A stretch of DNA of 64,000 nt, taken from Cryobacterium arcticum (GTDB lineage Bacteria > Actinomycetota > Actinomycetes > Actinomycetales > Microbacteriaceae). Shown piece after piece: positions 9,927 to 19,504 of the stretch (positions are counted from its first letter, which is position 1; the number at the start of each line of letters is the position of its first letter). The stretch spans positions 1,860,001-1,924,000 of the forward strand of contig NZ_CP016282.1 of NCBI RefSeq assembly GCF_001679725.1. Reading direction: 5' to 3'. The position numbers and the translations under genes are program-made. The notes beneath the pieces are model-generated. The model worked only from the letters and a program-made list of their open reading frames with translations. It was not told the DNA's origin and did no database searches.

Positions 9927-11779
9927 TCCGTCAGGGCGACATCGAAGAGGTCAAGGCGCGCACCAACATCGCCGACATCGTAGGCGATTACGTCACCCTC
10001 AAGTCCGCCGGCGTCGGGTCGATGAAGGGGCTCTGCCCGTTCCACGACGAGCGCAGCCCGAGCTTCCACGTGCGCCCGCAGGTGGGTTTCTACCACTGCT
10101 TCGGCTGCGGCGAGAGCGGCGACGTCTACTCGTTCCTGCAGAAGATGGACCACGTCAGCTTCAGCGAGGCCGTCGAACGCCTGGCCGCACGGGTGGGCAT
10201 CGAACTGCACTACGAGGGCGGCGAGGGCGGGGCCCCCGACCACACCAACCGGGCGCGCCTGTACGCGGCCAACCAGGCGGCCGCCGACTTCTTCGTCGAC
10301 AGGCTGGGCAGCCCGGGCGCCCAGGTCGGCCGCACCTTCCTCGGCGAGCGCGGCTTCGACGCCCAGGCCGCCGCCCGGTTCGGCATCGGGTTCGCCCCGC
10401 AGAGCTGGGACGAACTGACCAACCACCTCCGCGGCCGGGGCTTCTCCACCGAAGAACTCACGCTCGCCGGCCTCGTCTCGAGCCGGGAGGGATCCTCCGG
10501 CGTCTACGACAGGTTCCGCGGCCGGCTGGTCTGGCCGATCCGCGACATCACCGGGCAGACGATCGGCTTCGGGGCGCGCAAGCTGCTCGACGACGACAAG
10601 GGCCCCAAGTACCTCAACACCCCCGAGACCCCGATCTACCACAAGGCCCAGGTGCTCTACGGGCTGGACCTGGCCAAGCGAGACATCTCCCGCGGCCACC
10701 AGGTCGTCGTCGTCGAGGGCTACACCGACGTCATGGCCTGTCACCTGGCCGGCGTGACCACGGCCGTGGCCACCTGCGGCACCTCCTTCGGTGTCGACCA
10801 CATCAAGGTGCTGCGCCGCGTGCTCGGCGACGACAGCGGCGTCGGCGAGGTCGTCTTCACGTTCGATCCGGATGCCGCCGGCCAGAAGGCCGCCATGCGG
10901 GCCTTCGCCGAGGAGCAACGCTTCTCCGCCCAGACCTTCGTCGCCGTCGCCCCGGAAGGGCTCGACCCCTGCGACCTCCGCCTGCACCGCGGTGACGACG
11001 CCGTGCGCCGGCTCATCGACGCGAAGAAGCCGATGTTCGAATTCATGATCCGGCAGCTGCTCGGCCAGTACAACCTCGACACCGTCGAGGGCCGGGTTTC
11101 GGCGCTGCGGGCGGCCGCCCCCATCGTCAGCGACATCCGCGATCCCTCCCTGCGCCCCGGTTACACCCACGAACTGTCCCGGATGCTCGGCATGGATCTC
11201 GGTGAGGTGTCCCGCGCCGTCGGCCAGGCCCAGTCCCGCTCCCGCACCGCTCCGCCCGAGGCGCCCCGGCGCTCCGGCGAGCCGGCCCCCGCCCCGCGCG
11301 AGCGCCTGTTCTCCCTCGCCGACCTCCCCGCAGACCCGGTCACCCGCATCGAGCGCGACGCCCTCATGGCGATGCTGCAGCATCCCACCCAGGTGGGCCT
11401 CGAGCTGGTGCAGCGGGCCGTTCTGACCGGCATGACCAACTCCACCCTGGCGGTCGTGCGCGACGCCCTGGCCGCCGCGCTCCCGCACGCCGCCGCACCG
11501 GACTGGCTCGACCGCGTGGTGGGGGAGACCCCGGCCCCGATGGCGAACCTGGTGACCGAGCTGGCCATGGCGCCGCTGCCTGAGCGCACCGAACGCGAAG
11601 TCACCCGGTACGTCCGCGACATCACCATCGTGTTGATCGAAAAGGACCTGCTGCGCCAGAAGGCTGAGCTCCTGGGCCGGCTGCAGCGCGCGGATTCCAC
11701 CGACCGCGAGGTCTACGTCGCCATCCAGCGCGAGCTCGTGCGGGTCGAAGCCGAACGGCGCAATCTCCGCGGCGAGTGA
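9914..11779 (+). CDS. dnaG: DNA primase
   Basis: Synthesises RNA primers for replication and works with the replicative helicase DnaB. Domains in order are a CHC2 zinc finger at about residues 37-61 (LCPFHDERSPSFHV, then HCFGCGESGDV), a catalytic core with TOPRIM signatures VVVEGYTDVMACH near residue 265 and FTFDPDAAGQKAA near residue 314, and a C-terminal helicase-binding region (about 480-621). The linker near residue 440 is Pro/Arg/Ala-rich, as usual in this group. At 621 aa it is full length. It is the last gene of the operon starting at recO. Confidence 0.97.
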   Translation: MAGLIRQGDIEEVKARTNIADIVGDYVTLKSAGVGSMKGLCPFHDERSPSFHVRPQVGFYHCFGCGESGDVYSFLQKMDHVSFSEAVERLAARVGIELHYEGGEGGAPDHTNRARLYAANQAAADFFVDRLGSPGAQVGRTFLGERGFDAQAAARFGIGFAPQSWDELTNHLRGRGFSTEELTLAGLVSSREGSSGVYDRFRGRLVWPIRDITGQTIGFGARKLLDDDKGPKYLNTPETPIYHKAQVLYGLDLAKRDISRGHQVVVVEGYTDVMACHLAGVTTAVATCGTSFGVDHIKVLRRVLGDDSGVGEVVFTFDPDAAGQKAAMRAFAEEQRFSAQTFVAVAPEGLDPCDLRLHRGDDAVRRLIDAKKPMFEFMIRQLLGQYNLDTVEGRVSALRAAAPIVSDIRDPSLRPGYTHELSRMLGMDLGEVSRAVGQAQSRSRTAPPEAPRRSGEPAPAPRERLFSLADLPADPVTRIERDALMAMLQHPTQVGLELVQRAVLTGMTNSTLAVVRDALAAALPHAAAPDWLDRVVGETPAPMANLVTELAMAPLPERTEREVTRYVRDITIVLIEKDLLRQKAELLGRLQRADSTDREVYVAIQRELVRVEAERRNLRGE

Positions 11780-11950
11780 CCGGTGTGCGGGTGCGCCGAA
11801 TATTGCGGGTCTATTAAGATGCTCCGCTGAGTGGCCGCCAATGGCGCATTGTGTGCTAATTCTTGGTTTACAGCAACGCATTTCTGCGCCTGTCTGCAGA
11901 AGTGCGAACGTCACCACGACACATTCACCTTGAGGAAGAGGCATTCGACT

Positions 11951-13582
11951 ATGGCTTTTGCACCCACCAGGCGTGGCCGCGCCATCGGCGTCACCGCCGG
12001 TCTCGCCGCCGCAGCACTCGTTCTCGCCGGCTGCTCGAGCAGCCCGGCCGAGGATTCCGGCTCATCGGCACCGCTGACCATCGGCACCACCGACAAGGTC
12101 ACCACGCTCGACCCGGCCGGCTCGTACGACAACGGTTCGTTCGCCGTGCAGAACCAGGTCTTCCCGTTCCTCATGAACACCCCCTACGGCAGCCCCGACG
12201 TCCAGCCCGACATCGCGGTCTCCGCCGAGTTCACCGCACCGACGGAGTACACCGTCACCCTCAAGCCCGACCTGGTCTGGGCCAACGGCAACGACCTGAC
12301 CTCCTCCGACGTCAAGTTCAGCTTCGACCGCCAGCTGGCCATCGCAGCCGACAACGGCCCCTCCTCGTTGCTCTACAACCTCGAGAGCGTCGCCGCACCG
12401 GACGACACCACCGTGGTCTTCACCCTCAAGGCACCCGATGACCAGATCTTCCCGCAGATCCTGTCCAGCCCGGCCGGCCCGATCGTCGACGAGGAATCCT
12501 TCTCGGCCACCGAGCTCACCAGCGACGACGACATCGTCAAGGCCAACGCGTTCGCCGGCCAGTACGTCATCACCAGCTACAACTTCAACTCCCTCATCGG
12601 CTACAAGGCCAACCCGGACTACGCCGGCCTGCTCGGCCCGGCGAAGACCGACGTCGTCAATGTGAAGTACTACGCCGACTCCTCCAACCTCAAGCTGGAC
12701 GTGCAGGAGGGGGCTATCGACGTCGCCTTCCGCAGCCTCTCCGCGACCGACGTCGAGGACCTCCGCGGCAACGACAAGGTCCAGGTCATCGACGGCCCCG
12801 GTGGCGAGATCCGCTACATCACGTTCAACTTCGACACCCAGCCGTTCGGCGCGACCACCGCGGACGCTGACGCCACCAAGGCCCTCGCCGTGCGTCAGGC
12901 CGTCGCCGACCTCGTCGACCGTGAAGAGATCGCCGACCAGGTCTACAAGGGCACCTACACCCCGCTGTTCTCCTACGTTCCTGCCGGTCTGACCGGCGCC
13001 ACCGAGTCCCTCAAGGGCCTCTACGGCGACGGCTCCGGCGCCCCGGATGCCGACAAGGCCAAGGCCACGCTGACCGCGGCCGGCATCACCGCGCCCGTGG
13101 AACTGAACCTGCAGTACAGCAACGACCACTACGGCCCCTCGTCGGGCGACGAGTACGCGCTCATCAAGGACCAGCTGGAATCCTCGGGCCTGTTCACCGT
13201 CAACCTGCAGACGACCGAGTGGGTCCAGTACTCCAAGGACCGCTCCAGCGATGTCTACCCGGCCTACCAGCTGGGCTGGTTCCCGGACTACTCCGACGCT
13301 GACAACTACCTGACGCCGTTCTTCCTCACGGAGAACTTCCTGAAGAACCACTACGCCGACCAGGAGGTCAACGACCTGATCCTGCAGCAGGCCGTGACCG
13401 TCGACCCCGCCGAGCGCACCAAGCTCATCGAGGAGATCCAGGACAAGGTCGCGGCCCAGCTGTCGACCGTGCCCCTGCTCCAGGGCGCCCAGGTCGCCGT
13501 CACCGGCACCACCGTGACCGGAACCAGCGACACGCTCGACGCGTCGTTCAAGTTCCGCTACGCTGCCCTCGCCAAGGGCTAG
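11951..13582 (+). CDS. ABC peptide transporter substrate-binding lipoprotein
   Basis: Extracellular solute-binding protein of family 5 (DppA/OppA type), 543 aa, which captures peptides or related solutes for the importer encoded downstream. The N-terminus shows basic residues, a hydrophobic stretch and the lipobox LVLAGCSSS with the lipid-accepting Cys near residue 25, so it is a membrane-anchored lipoprotein. The SBP_bac_5 fold is recognisable from VTTLDPAGSYD, then AVRQAVADLVDREEIAD near residue 312, and the WFPDYSDADNYL stretch near residue 437. GGAAGAGG precedes the ATG. A hairpin before the permease gene could favour higher expression of this subunit. Confidence 0.93.
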   Translation: MAFAPTRRGRAIGVTAGLAAAALVLAGCSSSPAEDSGSSAPLTIGTTDKVTTLDPAGSYDNGSFAVQNQVFPFLMNTPYGSPDVQPDIAVSAEFTAPTEYTVTLKPDLVWANGNDLTSSDVKFSFDRQLAIAADNGPSSLLYNLESVAAPDDTTVVFTLKAPDDQIFPQILSSPAGPIVDEESFSATELTSDDDIVKANAFAGQYVITSYNFNSLIGYKANPDYAGLLGPAKTDVVNVKYYADSSNLKLDVQEGAIDVAFRSLSATDVEDLRGNDKVQVIDGPGGEIRYITFNFDTQPFGATTADADATKALAVRQAVADLVDREEIADQVYKGTYTPLFSYVPAGLTGATESLKGLYGDGSGAPDADKAKATLTAAGITAPVELNLQYSNDHYGPSSGDEYALIKDQLESSGLFTVNLQTTEWVQYSKDRSSDVYPAYQLGWFPDYSDADNYLTPFFLTENFLKNHYADQEVNDLILQQAVTVDPAERTKLIEEIQDKVAAQLSTVPLLQGAQVAVTGTTVTGTSDTLDASFKFRYAALAKG

Positions 13583-13606
13583 GACCCCGGTCACACCTGG
13601 CTAGAC

Positions 13607-13656
13607 GACGGGGGCGTTCGTGCGGCACATCGCCGAACGCTCCCGTCTTTCGTTTT
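13607..13656 (+). terminator. Intercistronic hairpin with T-rich tail
   Basis: GACGGGGGCGTTCG (13607-13620) pairs with 13634-13647 over 14 bp with one G-U pair. A T-rich tract follows (tttcgtttt, 13648-13656). It lies between the binding-protein gene and the first permease gene. It looks like an attenuating terminator or a 3'-end stabiliser that lets the binding protein be made in excess. Confidence 0.7.
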
Positions 13657-13673
13657 GCACGAGTGAGGTAGGA

Positions 13674-14777
13674 ATGACGACTGTAGTGACCACCCCCCAG
13701 GCCCCGGCGGCCGGGCCGGAACCCACACCCCCGAAGGCGACCAGGAAACGCGCCGGGGGCGGCATCGTGCGCTACATCGTGGTGCGCTTCCTGCTGATCT
13801 TCCCCACCATCTTCATCCTGGTCTCCATGGTGTTCTGGCTCATGCGCACCACGGGCGACCCGATCACGGCAGCCCTCGGCGGCCGGCTCAGCGCCGACCA
13901 GCTCGCCGAACGCGTCGCGGCCGCCGGTTACGACAGGCCCATCCTGGTGCAGTACGTCGAGTACCTCGGTCAGATCTTCACGGGCAACTTCGGCACCACC
14001 ATCAGCACCAACCGCCCGGTCTCCGAGGTGCTGCTCACCTACGGCGCCGCCACGGCCGAACTCGCCTTCTACGCCCTCCTCGTCGCCTTCATCGTCGGCA
14101 TCCCGCTGGGTATGGTCGCCGCCTACTGGCGCGACAAGTCGCCGGATGCGTCGCTGCGGATCTTCGCGATCCTCTGCTACGCCACCCCGGTGTTCTTCTC
14201 CGGCCTGCTGTTCAAGCTCATCTTCGCGGTCTGGCTCAAGGTGCTCCCCGTCGCCGGGCGTGCCTCGACGGGATCGGAGCTGCAGATGCAGCTCCTGCCC
14301 GACAAGACCGGGTTCTACACGATCGACGCCATCCAGACCGGCAACCCGGCCGTGCTCGCCGACGTGCTCTCGCACGCCGTGCTGCCGGCCCTCGCGCTGG
14401 GGCTGCTCACCGCCGGAGTGTTCCTCCGCCTCGTGCGCACCAACGTGATCGGCACCCTCGGCACCGACTACGTCGACGCCGCCAGGTCCCGCGGCGTCAG
14501 CGAATTCCGGCTGGTGCGCAAGCACGCCTACCGTCCGGCGCTGATCCCGATCATCACCGTGATCGGTCTGCAGATCGCCCTGCTCCTCGGTGGAGCGGTG
14601 CTCACCGAGACCACCTTCGAATGGAAGGGCCTCGGCTTCATGCTCTCCGAGTTCCTCAAGGCCCGCGACTTCGTGGCCGTGCAGGGCATCGTCGCCCTCC
14701 TCGCGGTGATCGTGGCCCTGTCCAACTTCATCGTGGACATCATCGCCGCGCTGATCGACCCGAGAGTGCGGTACTAG
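13674..14777 (+). CDS. ABC peptide transporter permease (DppB type)
   Basis: First membrane subunit of the oligopeptide-type importer, 367 aa. Hydrophobic spans start near residues 36, 125, 170, 240, 300 and 340. The binding-protein-dependent transport signature (EAA loop) is visible as DAARSRGVSEFRLVRKHAYRPAL near residue 264. The first periplasmic region contains the typical GLGR-like stretch DRPILVQYVEYLGQIFTGNFG. ATG 13674 is chosen because GTGAGGTAGGA sits just upstream; an in-frame upstream extension would run into the hairpin. The next permease starts 2 bases after the stop. Confidence 0.93.
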   Translation: MTTVVTTPQAPAAGPEPTPPKATRKRAGGGIVRYIVVRFLLIFPTIFILVSMVFWLMRTTGDPITAALGGRLSADQLAERVAAAGYDRPILVQYVEYLGQIFTGNFGTTISTNRPVSEVLLTYGAATAELAFYALLVAFIVGIPLGMVAAYWRDKSPDASLRIFAILCYATPVFFSGLLFKLIFAVWLKVLPVAGRASTGSELQMQLLPDKTGFYTIDAIQTGNPAVLADVLSHAVLPALALGLLTAGVFLRLVRTNVIGTLGTDYVDAARSRGVSEFRLVRKHAYRPALIPIITVIGLQIALLLGGAVLTETTFEWKGLGFMLSEFLKARDFVAVQGIVALLAVIVALSNFIVDIIAALIDPRVRY

Positions 14778-14779
14778 CC

Positions 14780-15862
14780 ATGACACGCAAACCGAACAGG
14801 CTCTCCCGTCTGCCCATCGTCCACCAGCTGCACCAGAGCGTCGGGCTCCAGCGCGGCATGCTCGTGGCCGGCCTGGTGATCACCGCGGCGTTCATCCTCA
14901 CCGCGATCCTCGCTCCCGTGATCGCGCCCTACGGCTACAGTCAGCTGCGGGACGCGGACGGCGTCTTCGGCGCCCAGCAGCCCCCGGGCGGCTCGCACCT
15001 GTTCGGCACCACCGTCGGAGGCTATGACGTGCTCTCCCGGGTGCTCTGGGGTGCCCAGACCGCCCTGTTCGTGATCGTCGTCGCCGTGCTGCTGTCGATC
15101 TTCGCCGGCGTGTTCCTCGGCCTCGTGTCCGGCTACTTCGGTGGCTGGCTCGACAGGGTCCTCGTCGTCGTCTGCGACGCCGTCTACGCCTTCCCGTCGC
15201 TGCTGCTGGCCATCGTCATGTCCATCGTCATCTCCGGTGGCAAGTCCAACCTCGTGGGCGGTGTGTTCGCCGCAGCCATCTCGATCACGGTCGTGTTCAT
15301 CCCGCAGTACTTCCGGGTGATCAGGGCAGAGACCGTGCGGATCAAGTCGGAGGCCTTCGTGGAGTCGGCGCGGGTGCTCGGCGCCGGAAACACCCGGATC
15401 ATGTTCCGTCACGTGCTGCGCAACGCCACCCGCACCCTGCCGCTGATCTTCACGCTGAACTCCTCCGAGGCGATCCTCACCCTGGCGGGGCTGGGCTTCC
15501 TCGGCTTCGGCATCGAACCCACGGCGGCCTCCGAGTGGGGGTACGACCTCAACAAGTCCCTCTCCGACGTCACCAGCGGCATCTGGTGGACCTCGCTGTT
15601 CCCCGGACTGGCCATCGTGCTCGTCGTGATGGGCATCACCCTGGTCGGCGAGAGCCTGAACGACCTGGCCGACCCGCGCCTGCGCGGGCGCCGCCGGGTC
15701 GCCTCGTCCTCGGGTCTCGTCGCCGAGACCTCCGTGGTGCCCGGAGGCACCCTGGATGCCGGCCCCGGCGGCCTGGCCGGGCTCGAGACCGGCTCGGCGT
15801 CGTCCACCGGCGCCCCTCTGACCAACACCCTTCCCCTTGACGACAGCGAGGCCACCCGATGA
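14780..15862 (+). CDS. ABC peptide transporter permease (DppC type)
   Basis: Second membrane subunit, 360 aa. It has an N-terminal OppC_N-like region with a transmembrane span (about residues 27-50). A periplasmic segment follows with HLFGTTVGGYDVLSRVLWG, typical of DppC, then the membrane core. The EAA loop is ESARVLGAGNTRIMFRHVLRN near residue 195. The C-terminal 45 residues after DLADPRLRGRRR are Gly/Ser/Ala-rich and probably disordered, longer than in many homologues. The stop overlaps the ATPase start (ATGA). Confidence 0.93.
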   Translation: MTRKPNRLSRLPIVHQLHQSVGLQRGMLVAGLVITAAFILTAILAPVIAPYGYSQLRDADGVFGAQQPPGGSHLFGTTVGGYDVLSRVLWGAQTALFVIVVAVLLSIFAGVFLGLVSGYFGGWLDRVLVVVCDAVYAFPSLLLAIVMSIVISGGKSNLVGGVFAAAISITVVFIPQYFRVIRAETVRIKSEAFVESARVLGAGNTRIMFRHVLRNATRTLPLIFTLNSSEAILTLAGLGFLGFGIEPTAASEWGYDLNKSLSDVTSGIWWTSLFPGLAIVLVVMGITLVGESLNDLADPRLRGRRRVASSSGLVAETSVVPGGTLDAGPGGLAGLETGSASSTGAPLTNTLPLDDSEATR

Positions 15863-17592
15863 GCGACATCCTCACGCCCGCCGGGGCCGCCCCGGCGACC
15901 GAGCAACCGACTGTGCTGCGGATCGACGACCTCGGTGTCGCCTTCTCCACGGATGCCGGTTCCGTGCGCGCCGTCGACGGGGTCTCCCTCAGCGTCCGCC
16001 GCGGCGAGGTCCTCGCCATCGTCGGGGAAAGCGGCAGCGGCAAGACAGTCACCGCCAAGACCATCCTCGGGCTGCTGCCCGAGACCGCCGTGTCCGAGGG
16101 CGCCGTCATCCTCAGCAGCCGTGACGGGGGCAGCGAGAACAACGTCATCGCCCTGAGCAAGCAGCGGCTGCGCCAGGTGCGCGGGACCGACGTGTCGATG
16201 GTGTTCCAGGAGCCGTCCACGGCGCTGAACCCGGTGTACACCGTCGGCTGGCAGATCATGGAGGGCATCAGGGCGCACGGCTCGGTCAGCCGCTCCGACG
16301 CCAAGGCCAAGGCCATCGAGATCCTCGGCCGGGTGGGCATCCCCGACCCAGAGGTACGCGTCAACTACTACCCGCACCAGTTCTCCGGCGGCCAGAAACA
16401 ACGCGTGGTCATCGCCATGGCCCTGGTCCTCGAGCCCGGCCTGATCGTCGCCGACGAACCCACCACGGCCCTCGACGTGACCGTGCAGGCCGAGATCCTC
16501 GACCTGCTGCGACGCTGCCGCGACGAATTCGGCACCGCGATCGTGCTGATCACCCACAACATGGGCGTCGTAGCCGACCTCGCCGACCGGGTTGCGGTGA
16601 TGTACCAGGGCAAGGTGGTGGAGGAGGCCGACGCCGTCACCCTGTTCACTGCGCCGAAGGATCCCTACACCCAGCGGCTGCTCGCCGCGGTCCCCTACGT
16701 GGGACAGGGTGTGGTCAGGGCGGCGGAACGCGCGGCGGCCCGCACGCCGGAGTGGGCCGAGCAGGCGCCCGTCGTCGTCGCAGACAACCTGCGCATCCAG
16801 TACCCCGGCCGGCTCGGCCGGGCCGGCTTCGTGGCCGTCGACGGGGTCAGCTTCTCGATCCGCCCCGGCGAAGTCCTGGGCCTGGTGGGGGAGAGCGGCT
16901 CGGGCAAGACCACGATCGGCCGCGCCATCGCCGGCCTCACCAGGGTCACCGACGGGTCACTGAGCGTGCTCGGGCACGAGATGAACGGATTCAAGGAACG
17001 GCGGTTCAAGCACCTCCGCAGCGACATCGGATTCGTGTTCCAGGACCCGGCGTCCAGCTTCAATCCGCTGCTGACCATCGCCGACTGCGTCGCCGAGCCT
17101 CTCGTCGTGCACGGCCGGGCGTCCAGCCCGCGTGCCGCGCGGGCCAGGGTCGACGAACTCCTCGAGGCCGTGCAGTTGCCGCGCGCCTTCGGTGACCGGT
17201 ACCCGCACGAGCTCAGCGGCGGCCAGCGCCAGCGGGCGAGCCTGGCACGGGCCCTGGCGCTCGAACCCACCCTGCTCATCGCAGACGAACCGACCTCGGC
17301 TCTGGACGTGTCGGTGCAGGCGCGGGTGCTCGAACTCTTCGCCGAACTGCAGCGCGAGTTCGGCTTCGCCGCCCTGTTCATCAGCCACGACCTCGCCGTG
17401 GTCGACATCCTGGCCGACCGCATTGCCGTGCTCTACCACGGCCGTCTCGTCGAGGAGGGGACGGGCGCTGAGGTGCTCGGCGCCCCGAGCGACCCGTACA
17501 CCCGACGGCTGCTGGCGTCCCTCCCTGTGCCCGATCCGGCCGCGCAGGCGCTGCGGCGGGAAGAACTCGCGAGGTTGCGTGCGGCAGGATAG
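15859..17592 (+). CDS. ABC transporter ATP-binding protein, two fused nucleotide-binding domains
   Basis: Cytoplasmic ATPase of the importer, a DppD-DppF fusion of 577 aa. Domain 1 has Walker A GESGSGKTVTAK near residue 55, signature FSGGQKQR near 175, Walker B LIVADEPTTALD and switch His in LITHNMGVV. Domain 2 has Walker A GESGSGKTTIGR near 345, signature LSGGQRQR near 453, Walker B LLIADEPTSALD and switch His in FISHDLAVV. Both halves carry the C-terminal oligopeptide-type DPYT(Q/R)RLLA motif and look catalytically complete. It overlaps the upstream permease by 4 bases. Confidence 0.95.
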   Translation: MSDILTPAGAAPATEQPTVLRIDDLGVAFSTDAGSVRAVDGVSLSVRRGEVLAIVGESGSGKTVTAKTILGLLPETAVSEGAVILSSRDGGSENNVIALSKQRLRQVRGTDVSMVFQEPSTALNPVYTVGWQIMEGIRAHGSVSRSDAKAKAIEILGRVGIPDPEVRVNYYPHQFSGGQKQRVVIAMALVLEPGLIVADEPTTALDVTVQAEILDLLRRCRDEFGTAIVLITHNMGVVADLADRVAVMYQGKVVEEADAVTLFTAPKDPYTQRLLAAVPYVGQGVVRAAERAAARTPEWAEQAPVVVADNLRIQYPGRLGRAGFVAVDGVSFSIRPGEVLGLVGESGSGKTTIGRAIAGLTRVTDGSLSVLGHEMNGFKERRFKHLRSDIGFVFQDPASSFNPLLTIADCVAEPLVVHGRASSPRAARARVDELLEAVQLPRAFGDRYPHELSGGQRQRASLARALALEPTLLIADEPTSALDVSVQARVLELFAELQREFGFAALFISHDLAVVDILADRIAVLYHGRLVEEGTGAEVLGAPSDPYTRRLLASLPVPDPAAQALRREELARLRAAG

Positions 17593-17597
17593 AACCC

Positions 17598-18500
17598 ATG
17601 AGACGCGCCGAAGCAGATCCGAATCCGATCGTAGCCAGTGACCTCACGGTCGAATATCCGGCGCACGGAGCGAGTTCGTCCTTCGTCGCGGTGCACGGCT
17701 TCACCCTGACCCTGGGCCGCGGTGAGGTCCTCGGCCTGCTCGGCGAGAGCGGCTCCGGGAAGAGCACCCTGGCCCGGGTGCTGTCGGGGGCGGAGGCGGC
17801 GGCCGGGCACGGTGAGGTGCGCGCGCAGATCACCGGCGGTGAGGCCACGGTGCTCGGCTACCCGTTGCGCCGAATCGGCCGGCGGAAACTCAGCAAGCTC
17901 ACCTTCGGGGTGGGGATGCTCGCGCAGGACGCCGCGACCACACTCCCCGCCAGCCTGACCGTGGCCGACATCGTGGGAGAGCCGGTGCTCGAACGCGACC
18001 GCAAGTTCGACAAGGCCGAGCTGGCGACGCTGGTGGCCACCATGGTCGACGCCGTGCGGTTGCCCCTCTCGCTCCTCGGCAAGTACCCCTATGAACTCAG
18101 CAGTGGGCAACGCCAACGGGTGGCCCTGGCCCGGGCGCTGGTCTTCGGGCCCGCCCTGCTCATCGCCGACGAGCCGACCGCCGGCGTCGACGCGCTCGTG
18201 CGCGACGATGTCATCGACCTCATCGGCGAGCTCCAGCGCGAGCGGGCATTCTCCGCGATCCTGATCAGCAACGACCTCGGGGTGCTCCGGCGGGTCGCGG
18301 ACCGGATCGGGGTGATGCACCAGGGGGTGCTGGTGGGGCTCGGGCCCATCGACGAGGTGTTCGACAACCCCTGGCACCCCTACGTGGTCGAACTCGCGGC
18401 GGCGCTGACCCTCGGCAGCTCCGACCCGGGCGAGGGGGAGCCGGCCGGCCCGATCGAACCGGATGCCCGGCCCGCAGCCGACGTCGAGACACTGGACTGA
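17598..18500 (+). CDS. Additional ABC ATPase with substituted switch histidine
   Basis: A third nucleotide-binding module of 300 aa, 5 bases after the fused ATPase. Walker A GESGSGKST near residue 48 and Walker B LLIADEPTAGVD near 192 are intact, but three positions are unusual. The signature is LSSGQRQR rather than LSGGQ. The D-loop is AGVD. The switch histidine is replaced by Asn in LISNDLGVL (AAC where a CAC His codon is expected). A hydrophilic C-terminus follows the DNPWHPYVVELAAAL motif. Possible roles are a weakly active or regulatory NBD for the same importer, or a partner for another permease. The substrate is unknown. Confidence 0.88.
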   Translation: MRRAEADPNPIVASDLTVEYPAHGASSSFVAVHGFTLTLGRGEVLGLLGESGSGKSTLARVLSGAEAAAGHGEVRAQITGGEATVLGYPLRRIGRRKLSKLTFGVGMLAQDAATTLPASLTVADIVGEPVLERDRKFDKAELATLVATMVDAVRLPLSLLGKYPYELSSGQRQRVALARALVFGPALLIADEPTAGVDALVRDDVIDLIGELQRERAFSAILISNDLGVLRRVADRIGVMHQGVLVGLGPIDEVFDNPWHPYVVELAAALTLGSSDPGEGEPAGPIEPDARPAADVETLD

Positions 18501-18503
18501 GCC

Positions 18504-19490
18504 GTGGCCCAACATCGCGCCGTCCTGGCCCCCGAAACCGCCACCGTGCGGCCGCCTGGCGTCCGCTCAGGCCCCATCGCGATCCTCCCGGAGGACTCCG
18601 CGGTGTTCGCCGACGCCGTGGCCGAGGCCGGCGGCCAGGTCGCCGAGCTGTCCGAGCACACCCGGGGCCTCATCTGGCTCTCCTACGCCAGGGCCGCTGA
18701 GCTGGGCGACGTCCTGGCCGCTCATCCGCAGCTGGCCTGGGTGCAGCTGCCGTGGGCGGGCATCGACGCCTTCAGCGACGTGCTCACCGCCCACCGGCGG
18801 GACGACCTGCTCGTCACCAGTGCGAAGGGGGCGTTCGCCCAACCCGTCGCCGAACACGCCCTCGCCCTGGCCCTGGCGTCGCTGAGGGTGCTCCCCGAGC
18901 GCGCCAGGGCACGATCCTGGAACGCGGTGCCCGCCGGCGAGTCGCTGTACGGCCGGACCGTGCTGATCATCGGGGCCGGCGGCATCGCCCGCGAGCTCAT
19001 CCGGCTGCTCGGCCCGTTCGCCAGCGAGACCGTGGTGGTGCGGCGCAGCACCGACCCGGTGCCGGGCGCCACCCGCACCGTCACCACGCAGGCTCTGCGG
19101 AACGAGCTGCCCCTGGCGGATGTCGTCGTGGTCGCCGCCGCCCTCACCGGCGACACCCGCCACCTGCTCGGAGCGGCCGAACTCGGCCTGATGAAGAAGA
19201 CGGCACACCTGGTCAACATCGCCAGGGGTCCGCTCGTCGACACCGACGCCCTGGTCGAGGCCCTGCGCTCCGGCACCATCGCCGGCGCGGCGCTGGACGT
19301 CACCGATCCCGAACCGCTTCCACAGGGGCATGCGCTCTGGACCGAGGCCCGGTGCCTGATCACCCCGCATATGGCCGACACGCCCGAGATGACCGCACCA
19401 CTGTTGGCCGAACGAATTCGCCTGAATGTGGCCGCTTTCCTAGGAAACGGGCCGTTCGTCGGGGTTGTCGACACCGAGTCGGGCTACTGA
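18504..19490 (+). CDS. D-isomer-specific 2-hydroxyacid dehydrogenase
   Basis: An NAD(P)H-dependent 2-hydroxyacid dehydrogenase (glyoxylate/hydroxypyruvate reductase-like), 328 aa. The Rossmann Gly motif is VLIIGAGGIARELIRLL near residue 153. The catalytic trio is seen as VNIARGPLVDTDALV (Arg), VTDPEPLPQGHALW (Glu) and LITPHMADTPEM (His). The substrate is not predictable. GTG 18504 lies 3 bases after the ABC ATPase stop, so it is probably co-transcribed with the importer; whether the enzyme acts on an imported compound is inference. Confidence 0.9.
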   Translation: MAQHRAVLAPETATVRPPGVRSGPIAILPEDSAVFADAVAEAGGQVAELSEHTRGLIWLSYARAAELGDVLAAHPQLAWVQLPWAGIDAFSDVLTAHRRDDLLVTSAKGAFAQPVAEHALALALASLRVLPERARARSWNAVPAGESLYGRTVLIIGAGGIARELIRLLGPFASETVVVRRSTDPVPGATRTVTTQALRNELPLADVVVVAAALTGDTRHLLGAAELGLMKKTAHLVNIARGPLVDTDALVEALRSGTIAGAALDVTDPEPLPQGHALWTEARCLITPHMADTPEMTAPLLAERIRLNVAAFLGNGPFVGVVDTESGY

Positions 19491-19504
19491 ACGGCACCCT
19501 CGAT

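Noticed and set aside
9845..11944. A 699-codon open frame on the minus strand across dnaG
   Set aside because: Antisense shadow of dnaG, with no recognisable domain and runs of Gly/Ala/Val.
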